DNA of 37,000 nt from Cristatella mucedo (Eukaryota; Bryozoa; Phylactolaemata; Cristatellidae). The DNA lies in assembly GCA_009760855.2 (NCBI GenBank), contig WPIO01000232.1, positions 188,001 to 225,000 of the forward strand. The letters are read 5' to 3'. Below the pieces are notes generated by a model. It was not told where the DNA came from. It saw nothing but the letters and a program-made list of their open reading frames with translations, and did no database searches. This document shows positions 29,236 through 37,000 of this stretch, in pieces (the stretch's first letter is position 1; every line of letters starts with the position of its first letter). Both the position numbers and the translations under genes were made by a program.

Positions 29236-30447
29236 TAATAATTCATAATAATAATTCACTTGATAAAGCGCCCTCAGAGAACTTAATCTCTCTCTAGGCG
29301 CTTTACATTTGCTGTAAAGTGAAATGCAATTGAATGGTAAGTAAAATCATGCTTGAAAAACAAACGAAATGAATAATATGGTTAGGGGTGACATGCACAG
29401 GGTCAGCATGCGAATGTGGTTAGTGGCAGCATGCACAGTGTCAGCACACATAAGCACATCAAGGACGAATCACAGGGACCCACTAAATGCTGTCCTAAAT
29501 AAGTGTGTTTTTAGGTTCCTTTTAAATGTGGTCAGGTCAGGGGATGTTCTGACGCAGGTCGGGAGCGAGTTCCAGGCTTTGGGAGCATATGAACTAAATG
29601 CACGGTCTCCAAAGGATTTAAGGTTTGTACGAGGTATTTCTAGACTGTTGGATTCCGAAAAGCGGGTGGTACGATGCTTGGCCTGATGGAGTAGTATATC
29701 TGAAAGATAGGCTGGAGCCATTGAATGAAGGGACCTAAGAGTGAGGGACAAAACTTTGGTCAATCCGTTGCTTGACTGGTAGCCAGTGCAGGTCGGCGAG
29801 AAGTGGAGTAATGTGGCAACTGCGACGCTCACGACAGACAAGTCTAGCTGCCGAGTTTTGCACAAGCTGCAATCGCCTGATCGCACATGCTGGTAGGCCA
29901 GTAAGCAGTGAGTTGCAGAAGTCGAGACGGGATGTCACGAATGCATGGACCAACTTAGACGTGGTATCTTTATCTAAACAAACCCGAATTTTAGCAATGT
30001 TATGAAGCTGAAAATAGGCGGATTTGACTGTGCAGCTGATATGGTCGTCTAACGAGAGGTCGCTTTGGAATATGACACCTAGATTTCGAGCTGATTCAAC
30101 TGGAGATATGCTGGCAGAGCCAATTTTGAGTCAGCCTTTCCAATCTCTGGATCACACTGGGTTTGCCCATAACTAGTAAGTTAGTTTTATCATCGTTAAG
30201 TTTTAGAAAACTTGCTGCCATCCATGTGCGAATGTCATCAATGCATGCAGCTAGTGAGTTTAGAGAATTTGAGGTGCTCGAAGGCTGGGAGGGATCAAAG
30301 CAAAGGTATAACTGAGTGTCGTCCGCATAGAAGTGAAAGCCTAGATTGTGCTTGGCAATCACATCAGCAAGAGGCAGAGTATAAACGGTGAAAAGAACCG
30401 GACCTAGCACTGAGCCCTGAGGTACTCCATATTTCAGAGTTACTTCA
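29236..30447 (-). mobile_element. LINE-A, 5' truncated, minus strand
   Basis: AATAATAATT tail at 29240-29262, then hairpin region, 3' UTR and coding region up to RT motif VPQGS (minus-strand codons for [20 protein letters not shown] near 30400-30435). It stops near 30447, where an opposite-strand LINE-A copy begins with no spacer. Confidence 0.92.
29487..30447 (-). pseudogene. LINE-A reverse transcriptase polyprotein remnant
   Basis: The minus strand encodes the second half of the RT core and the C-terminal region: [31 protein letters not shown] with both catalytic aspartates, [34 protein letters not shown], then LDFCNSLLTGLPACAIRR, LVCRERRSCHITPLLADLHW and FGDRAFSSYAPKAWNSLP. The coding end is the TGA in GGGTCCCTGTGATTC near 29470-29490. 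Small losses near 30130 (in the LTLKIG codons) and 29757 (in RIDFKVL) break the frame. The catalytic box is intact, but the N-terminal RT, endonuclease and any leader are missing, so it is dead. Confidence 0.9.
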
Positions 30448-32588
30448 GATGAGCTTGAAAAAGCATGCAAAAGATCAGGACTGACTGTCCATCGACAGGC
30501 ATACGAGGACTACTGTATGTTGAAGCAATCGATCCGAGTTAAGGCCAAGTATAGCTTCTATAGAAACATTTTTGAATCACAGATGCACAATCCAAAAATG
30601 CTGATGTCGACGATCAACCATTTCCTCAACCGCTCGCAGGTTAGCTCCTTACCTGATGATCCCTGTGATGATCTAGCTGATCGCTTCTCTCGATTCTTTG
30701 TTCAGAAGATAGACAAGGCCAGTCAGTCCATCCCTACGATGGAATCAGCCTTCCTAGAGTGCTGTCCCTCGATTCCTTGCAGAGCCTCCATGTCTACAAA
30801 CAGTCACTAGTGACCTCGTCATGAAGTTCCTATCCCAATCAAAGAAGACACGTCCTTTGGACCTTATTCCCACTGTCCTGCTCCTACGTTGCATTGATCT
30901 GCTGCTTCTATTCATAACTAACATAAGTAATGGGTCATTAGCCTCAGGTCTTGTCCCAGCACCTTTCAAAAAGATGTAGTCAGGCCAATACTCAAGAAAG
31001 CGACACTAGAACAAGAGAGCTTTGAGTAAGTACCAACCAATCTCCCATTCCTATCAAAGACACTGGAACGAGTCGTGACAGACCAGCTGAACTCATATAT
31101 TGAAACTTCAAACCTTGCTAGTAAGTTCCTGTCTGGCTTTAGAGCTGATCACTCTAAAGAGTCAGCATTGCTTCGGGTGTACAATGATCTACTTAGGAAT
31201 GCAGCCATGGGTAAAGTATCTCTGCATGTTTTTTTGCTCAATCTTTCGACAGCTTTTGATATATTGATCACGAAGTCCTACTTGAGCGCCTATCATCTTG
31301 CATGGGAATCACTAGCAATGCTCTGCAATGGTTCAGGTCCTATTTCAGTGGGAGATTCCAGAGTATTGACGTGAATGGACAAAGATCATCTGAAGTACCT
31401 CTGAAATATGGGGTACCTCAGGACTCCGTGCTAAGTCCGGTTCTTTTCACCGTTTATACTTTCCCTCTTGCTGATGTGATTGCCAAGCACAATTTAAGCT
31501 TTCACTTCTATGCGGATGACACTCAGTTGTACCTTTGTTTTGATCCCTCTCAGCCTTCGAGCACGACGAATTCTCTCAAATCCCTTGCTGTATTTATTGA
31601 TGACATCCACACACGTGTTGCAGCAAATTTTCTTAATTGAATGATAAAACTAACTTATTAGTCATGGGCAAACCCAGTGCGATTCAGAAATGGGAAAGGC
31701 TAACGCTCAAAATCGGCTCTGCTGGCACATCTCCTGTTGAATCTGCACGAAATCTATGTGTCATGTTCCAAAGTGACCTCTCGTTAGACGACCACATCAG
31801 CTCCACAATCGAGTCTGCCTACTTTCAGCTACATAAAATTGCTAAAATGTAGGCTTGTTTAGATAGGGATAACGTATCTAAATTGATCCACGCATTTGTG
31901 ACATCCCGTCTTGACTTCTGCAGCTCATTGCTTGCTGGCCTACCGACCTTTGCACTCAAGCGCTTGGAGCTGGTGCAAAACTCTTCGGCTAGGCTTGTTT
32001 GTCGTGAGTGTCGCAGTTGCCACATCACACCGCTTTTCACCTACCTGCACTGGCTCCCATTCAAGTAATGGATCAACTTCAAGGTTTTGTCGCTCACTTG
32101 TAGGTTCCTTCATTCTATGACTCCATCAGATCTATTACCCCACCAGGCTAAGCATCGTACCACCCACTTTTCGGAACCTAAATTCACCATACCCCGTACA
32201 AATCTCAAACTCTTTGGAGACCGCGCCTTTAGTTCGTATGCTCTCAAAGCGTGGTACTCACTCCCGACTTGCGTCTCGACATCCCCTGACTTGACCAAAT
32301 TTCAAAAGAAATTAAAAACGCACCCAAATATGAAAAGCATTTAGTGGGACCATAGGAATTTTCTTTATGTGCCTATTCGTGCTGACACTGTTGCATGCTG
32401 CCACTAACCACACTTGCATGCTGACCATGTGCATGTCACCACTAACCATGTTATTCATGCTGTTTATCAAGCACGATACCACTCACTGTGAAATTGCATT
32501 TTCCTTTGCAGAAAATGCAAAGCGCCTAGAAAGAGATTGAGTTCTCTGAGGGCGCTCTATCAAGTAAATAGTTATGATTATTATTACG
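30448..32588 (+). mobile_element. LINE-A, longest copy, plus strand
   Basis: A copy of about 2.1 kb running from the linker between endonuclease and RT (codons [20 protein letters not shown]) through the complete RT, the C-terminal region, the 3' UTR and the hairpin (GCGCCTAGAAAGAGATTGAG, then TTCTCTGAGGGCGC). It ends in TTATGATTATTATTA. No endonuclease is included. It is head-to-head with the minus-strand copy at 29236-30447. Confidence 0.92.
30450..32344 (+). pseudogene. LINE-A reverse transcriptase polyprotein, nearly whole RT, broken
   Basis: In order: the linker ([34 protein letters not shown]), [155 protein letters not shown], and LHWLPFK followed by a stop. Frameshifts occur near 30780, 30970, 31025, 31260-31310 and 31635, with nonsense codons near 31850 and 32067. 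The VPQGS box reads VPQDS. The catalytic aspartates remain, but the protein is not makeable. The SESN segment reads SEPKFTI, a local deletion. Confidence 0.9.
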
Positions 32589-32594
32589 GTGAGG

Positions 32595-32850
32595 CTTGGG
32601 TAAGTCAGGACAGGTAATGAGCTATTGAGGTGGTTAGTACCACAGAAGTAGAGCAGATCAGGACGGGTGAAAACGACGTGCCACGGTCGGCAGCAGGAGT
32701 GTAGATGTCGTTGTGTAAGAATTGTTGAAGTTAGTCCCAAAGTGTAGGGCCTTCAGACGAAATAGCTTCTTTCGCCAACGGTCTTTAATATATTGTCCTT
32801 GGAGGAATTGAAGGTACGAGGAGGTTGAAACTGGTGCAGCACTTTAGTGA
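32595..32850 (-). mobile_element. LINE-B fragment without its 3' end
   Basis: Plus-strand words such as GGTCGGCAGCAGGAGTGTAG, GTTGTGTAAGAATTG, CGCCAACGGTCTTTAA and GGTTGAAACTGGTGCAGCA match the minus-strand LINE-B copy at 1000-1240 with many changes. The terminal 200 bases of LINE-B are missing; the fragment begins right after the LINE-A ATT tail that ends at 32588. Confidence 0.68.
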
Positions 32851-33230
32851 CCAGATCGCGATTTTTTAGTTGAGCGATGGCAGGACTACCGCGGCTAACG
32901 AACTTCCGAGCCTGAAATTACCTCTGCATATAATCCCGAACCGTGGCCGGTAGTTGGCAGGAACACTGCCAAAATCGAATCCTTAACCAGGAAATACCCC
33001 TGCTTCCATTCACTGCCTGTGTGGATATGGAAAAAATGCAGTGGCCTAGAGGTGCTTCAGGCCAAGACGGCTAGTGACACCTGTGTCGCTAGCTGGGACC
33101 GTTTTACCAACTCGAATGTGACTGGGCCTGTTCCCAGTTCGGCGTTTTTGTTCTTTAACGTTTGCAAGATAAATGCAATTGGTCTTCCAACGTGATAGCG
33201 AGACGGTAGTGAGCACCCGCTTACGGCCAG
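32851..33230. other. unassigned sequence
   Basis: No repeat similarity or significant frame was recognised. Confidence 0.45.
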
Positions 33231-33850
33231 TTCGATGCACCTTCTGGGTAACCTGAGTTCGTTGCGCTAGTAGAGCGAACGACTAATCGCATCGCAGTCG
33301 AGCGACGGCTTAAAGCGTTGTTGGTTCGTCCGCACGCGAATAACTTTTGAGTCGCTCGCGGCCGCTGTGGAGACGGCTTAGACAAACGGCACCGTTGTTT
33401 ACGTCGTGTTTGCACTCGGTTCCGCGTAATTCTAGCGTGCATTCCGAGACGCTCAGCAATCGTTAGTTCCCCGCAGCCACCATGTCTGTCGTTCAACCGG
33501 ACGTTTCACCCCTATCGGACTCCGGCTCGATTAAAGATCGGCCGACGGCGGCTCTCGCTCGCTCGCCCGCCGCATGGCGCTGGGCCACAGTGCAGGCGCA
33601 CTATCGAGCTTGGAAGACGCCCGGAACTGACGAGCTGACGGCGGCTTCGTCTGCGCCGTCGGCTCGTTCGCAGGTGCGCGGATGCGAGAGCTAGACGGGA
33701 CCTTTTCTGAGCGGCGGCACGTCGGTCGTATTGTCTCGCCGATCGGCCGCTAAGACGGCGGCCGGCGCGCAGCCCCGGCGCGCGAGAGAGGGGCAGGCGT
33801 GTTCGGCCTGAGCGCTATCGCTCGGGTAAATCGCCTTGACCTTGACGTGC
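33231..33850 (+). promoter_or_regulatory. candidate CpG-island promoter and first exon
   Basis: Compact CpG-dense patch between repeat-rich flanks, with no TATA box and an ATG in a strong context at 33482. CpG-rich, TATA-less starts are common for housekeeping genes in some animals. This is an inference from composition plus the start context, not a demonstrated promoter. Confidence 0.3.
33482..33694 (+). CDS. hypothetical first coding exon, unrecognised product
   Basis: The start is GCAGCCACCATGT, which matches the vertebrate-type Kozak consensus at -6 to +1 (GCCACCATG) and has no in-frame rival upstream that I favour. The 70-residue frame begins MSVVQPDVSPLSDSGSIKDR and continues TAALARSPAAWRWATVQAHY. 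It is rich in Ser, Ala and Pro, typical of a disordered N-terminus. A possible 5' splice site (GCAG followed by GTGCGC, junction after about 33673) would let it join a downstream exon; otherwise it stops at TAG 33692-33694. I recognise no family. The ATG context could be coincidence, and a pure ORF of this length in CpG-rich DNA is not significant alone. Confidence 0.25.
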   Translation: MSVVQPDVSPLSDSGSIKDRPTAALARSPAAWRWATVQAHYRAWKTPGTDELTAASSAPSARSQVRGCES

Positions 33851-33892
33851 GAGCGAATCGGCTCGCGTAGCTGCGTTTGAACGAACCTATAA

Positions 33893-34048
33893 AATAATAA
33901 TGCAATTCATCTGTGTTAAGCGCCATAAGGGAACTTAATCTCTATTCAGGCGCTTCGCGTATGCCTCGGAGCTCGAGCCCACGACCTCAGCCGCACCTTG
34001 GTCGGGGCGAGAGCACCTTAACCGCTGGACCAAACCAGCTTGGCCTGT
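33893..34048 (-). mobile_element. SINE2 (tRNA-derived, LINE-A tail)
   Basis: The minus strand reads head TTTGGTCCAGCGGTTAAGGT, B box GGGCTCGAGCTCC, then GAAGCGCCTGAATAGAGATT, AAGTTCCCTTATGGCGCTTA and a CATTATTATTTTAT tail. The outer hairpin arms GCGCC/GGCGC and the loop ATTAAGTT are the same as in LINE-A, and its tail is ATT-like, as in LINE-A. Confidence 0.83.
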
Positions 34049-34348
34049 GCAGTGAATCGCTCGCTGTGAGTGCGCAATACTCTCACTCGCAGTGCAACGA
34101 ACGCGAAGGTTGCAGCTGCACTTAGCTAGCAAATACCTAGAAGGAATTGCTCATGCGCGAGTTCGACGCAAGGCAACGGAAGGACGGAAAAGGAGTCTCT
34201 GCACGAGTGCAGTGTGGTCGGTACTGAACTCAAGACCCACGGTGCGCTCAGCTAGTGTGGCGTCGTTTGTTTATTGAGCCAGGTCAGCTTCTGCTGCTGT
34301 GAGTACATTGCAGGCTGTTCAAAATTTTCGCCAGAGTCTATGTGCAAA
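34049..34348. other. unassigned sequence
   Basis: No recognisable feature; mixed composition. Confidence 0.4.
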
Positions 34349-34435
34349 ATATAATAATATTAATAAATCTGCATAGCGCCGTCAGAGAAACGGATCTCTT
34401 TATAGGCACTTTACAGTTGCTGCATAGAAAGCATT
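34349..34435 (-). mobile_element. minimal LINE-A 3' tail
   Basis: AATATAATAATATTAATAAA tail, hairpin region (GCATAGCGCCGTCAGAGAAA, CGGATCTCTTTATAGGCAC), TTTACAGTTGCTGCATAGAA. Only about 85 bases of the element. Confidence 0.75.
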
Positions 34436-34511
34436 ACCGAAGCGCTGGAAATGATCGAGACATTGGATTTTGACTCAAAATTTGCTTTAAATGCGCGCGT
34501 TTTAGAGCGAT

Positions 34512-34740
<229 letters not shown>

Positions 34741-35449
34741 GTTTTAGAGAGAGAATCTAAACAGAAAAGCTCCCAAAACGTGTTCATTAGCCGTAAATGT
34801 AAATACGCATCTGTGACTTGTGTTGAACCATCTGCTATGGAAACTGGGTCCGTAGCAGAAACTGACCAGGCACTAGAAGCAAACTACGCCATATTGGCTG
34901 GTATACTCCCAAGCCAGAGGGCAGAGCACTGATCGTAGCGCACACCTGACGAACCAGAGCTCGGGTCGTTTTATTTGTCCGAGATCTAGATTGTAAATTA
35001 CGAAACTTGGGTCGTACGTAAGGTTATGTAATTCGGAAACTGCTGATGCACAACTCGTGTGCACGCAACCCTAATCTGATCAATTTAGCTCACTAGCGTT
35101 TGAGCGTCAACTTAATGGATACACAAATTTGTGTGCGTGCGCCCGTCAGCGAGCGCGTTCGAGTGTTCACTCACAAACGCACGAAGTCGTCCTTTGCGCT
35201 GTATGCTTCTCGACAGCTTTGGTGCTATCGCGGTGGCTCGGTTGCAGTGCGTGTCGTATCGAAATACCAGGGTTGATACTTTATCGATTTTCATGCACTG
35301 TTTGAGGATATGCGAGTTGCGCATTGGATTGTGAAATGGTAGCGAGCAGAAACGGATGAAAATGAAGACCCCGACCAGGACAGTCTTAGTAGTCATAGCT
35401 AGTGGTTTCGGCTAAGCGTTTGCACAGCTGCATGCCCATGAGCATAAGC
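34741..35449. other. unassigned sequence
   Basis: No recognised repeat. Two overlapping opposite-strand frames around 35112-35396 have no motif I can name. Confidence 0.45.
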
Positions 35450-35530
35450 ACGCTTCCTTTGCATGGTATGTTAAGTGCCTAGAAAGAGATAACGTTGTCT
35501 GAGGGCCACGTATAGAAGAATGCATCTAAA
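35450..35530 (+). mobile_element. minimal, decayed LINE-A 3' tail
   Basis: GCTTCCTTTGCATGGTATG, TTAAGTGCCTAGAAAGAGAT, AACGTTGTCTGAGGGCCACG, then AATGCATCTAAATATATTG. The inner hairpin arm is damaged (GTTGTCTG in place of GTTCTCTG). Confidence 0.65.
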
Positions 35531-35699
35531 TATATTGTATCTACGATTCATGGGCAAATGCTGGTGCCCTAATCAATTCTGCTTGGCGTGAATAACCGAA
35601 TTCTGGATGCGATCGCAGGGTTACGATGCAACAGTATGCCTGCCTTCGCGGATTCTAGCGAGTATGCAAGTGCGTCAAAAAATAAATAGTCTATCCCGC

Positions 35700-36600
35700 T
35701 AGCACGGTTACACCTCCATGTTACCTGTGTATTCGCGCTTGTGCGCGTGTGTGCGAGCGTGCGTTCGCGCGTTAGCGGGTGGCGTATTTATCGCTGCCGA
35801 CTGCCGCCTCGTGCGAGGCCGCCGGCTCGCCTAGTGGTCGACAGCGTTAGTGACGGGAACCCAGCCCTTGTCTCCTACTGGGCGTGGCGAGCAGACAGCG
35901 TGGGCGCCGGCCGGGTCGCAGCTCGCCATACCGGATCGATCGGGAGATCTATCGATCGGCGGCGACGGCCGTTTAGTCTTGAGTGAAAGGCGAAATGTGA
36001 AAGGTGAAAGCTGTCGACTGGATTGTCGAACGAATTTAGGACCGATGCGTAATATGTGGCCGATGCCAACACCGCGACCGAGCCGTCAAGGTACTTCGTG
36101 AAAGGAGGACGACTCATTTCGAGGACTTTAGAGCGTCAGCCGAGTGGCAGGCTGAGAGGCCGAGGACGACGTGCCGGCGAGAGACGCTCGTGACTCCTCG
36201 TGATTTTGCCGCCAAGCCTCCGCGAGTCCGCAGCATTTACGGCCGGTTCCGCCCCCTTTCAGGGCACCGACTGTCGCCGACAGAGGCGGAGGTGGATGCG
36301 GGAGGGGTGGGATGGGGTGAGGTGGGGAAGGGGTTCTCATTCGCTGACCGACAGACTGCTGCTGCGGAGCAGCGCTAGCGATCGCAGGTTTAGCTGGTCA
36401 TTCAAGGTTCGTAGTGGAAGAAGCAGCGAGCGTAAGAATGCGGCCCAATGACCACGTGACATCGAGCCGGTAGGCGTTCCCCAGGACGCCACAAGTGAGG
36501 CCTCCCTCGGCCGACCCTGACGAATTTCTGCAGCGCATACGATCGATCATTTCCTTCGGCGCGCCGGATCGCACGTCATTGTAAACCAACACAGTTAAGT
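35700..36600. other. CpG-rich region, no identified gene
   Basis: CG-dense with several short overlapping frames (35741-35986 and 35850-36101 plus; 36128-36340 and 36398-36754 minus), none with a recognised domain. AGGCGAAATGTGAAAGGTGA near 35989 is a small internal repeat. It may be another island or simply GC-rich DNA. Confidence 0.4.
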
Positions 36601-36607
36601 ACAACAT

Positions 36608-36720
36608 CATTATATAGCAACGGAAGAGCATTTGCGGCAATCGCCCCATCTGCAAAGGGCAATAAAGAGCTGTCTGCTGCAGGACTGAAACCGATGACGT
36701 GACTCGTGAAGTGCGAGCAG
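36608..36720 (-). mobile_element. decayed SINE1
   Basis: Plus-strand TATAGCAACGGAAGAGC, GCGGCAATCGCCCCATCTGC, GGGCAATAAAGAGC and CTGCAGGACTGAAACCGATG follow the order of the reversed SINE1 body and B box at 15910-15995. The head beyond about 36720 is lost. Confidence 0.6.
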
Positions 36721-36782
36721 CTTCCGGTTTCGTGGTCACGAGAAGCTGGCGCAACGACTTACGTTCAACGTCAACCGTTGCT

Positions 36783-36783
36783 T

Positions 36784-36843
<60 letters not shown>

Positions 36844-36864
36844 TATATATTATATATATATATA
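36783..36864. repeat. (TA)n microsatellite
   Basis: TA repeats with a CATTATATATTAT interruption near 36841-36853. Confidence 0.95.
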
Positions 36865-37000
36865 CATACACTTCACACGTCGACTTTCACTCTTTCACGG
36901 TTTTTTCAAATACACGCATATTCATTAAGGAGTTGATCGAAATAGTGAAAATGGTACAGCGAGCTCATGGTTTTTGAGTCAATTATGCACCTATATTACA

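Noticed and set aside
33221-33496. Minus-strand peptide with LTIAERLGMHARI followed by RNRVQTRRKQR, spaced like homeodomain helices 2-3
   Set aside because: The invariant Trp and Phe of the recognition helix and the DNA-contacting Asn are replaced, and nothing upstream resembles helix 1. It also overlaps the plus-strand first-exon candidate. Chance resemblance is the simpler view, though a search against homeobox pseudogenes would settle it.

Overview
This window looks like repeat-dense, mostly intergenic nuclear DNA from an invertebrate animal. The reasons are fossil L2/CR1-type LINEs with an APE-like endonuclease and a reverse transcriptase, several tRNA-derived SINE families, abundant TA/AC microsatellites, scattered TTAGGG-like words, CpG-dense patches, and the absence of prokaryotic gene organisation. 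The species cannot be named from the sequence. I found no protein-coding host gene that I can identify. The best host-gene candidate is a short CpG-rich first-exon-like segment at 33231-33850, with an ATG in a textbook vertebrate-type Kozak context at 33482.

Two LINE families dominate. LINE-A has about 20 copies on both strands. Its coding region ends just upstream of a roughly 215-base 3' UTR, and the element finishes with a conserved hairpin and an (ATT)n tail. The longest copies are 3931-4992 (-), 29236-30447 (-) and 30448-32588 (+); most others are 3'-end stubs of 80-550 bases. LINE-B is represented by a nearly complete but dead element at about 9420-12760 (+), whose endonuclease active-site residues are all visible while its RT frame carries three nonsense codons. 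Truncated LINE-B copies lie at 817-1252, 7033-7893, 16206-16457, 16480-17070, 17844-17970 and 32595-32850. LINE-B coding sequence runs to within about 60 bases of the 3' end, which finishes in TTACA repeats.

Two tRNA-derived SINE families are present. SINE1 has about nine copies, a head resembling a long-variable-arm tRNA, and a body ending in a GAGGCTGTTAAATCAGC-like tail. SINE2 has four copies at 565, 21785, 28148 and 33893, with a tRNA-like head joined to a tail that copies the LINE-A 3' hairpin. SINE2 therefore looks like a parasite of the LINE-A reverse transcriptase; this is the clearest functional relationship in the window. SINE1 does not share that tail, so its partner is not evident here.

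Layout: 1-9400 is LINE-A/LINE-B debris with microsatellites. 9420-12760 is the long LINE-B. 12785-17970 is degraded LINE and SINE material plus unassigned DNA. 17975-20000 is CpG-dense. 20058-21925 is a LINE/SINE cluster with a 340-base SINE palindrome. 22123-23690 holds LINE-A stubs. 24183-28110 is CpG-dense and split by a LINE-A stub. 28148-32850 holds SINE2 and a head-to-head LINE-A pair. 33231-33850 is the candidate first exon. 33893-37000 has SINE and LINE stubs, a TA tract flanked by telomere-like words, and another CpG-rich patch. All repeat assignments come from comparing copies within the window by eye, so boundaries are accurate to roughly 5-30 bases.
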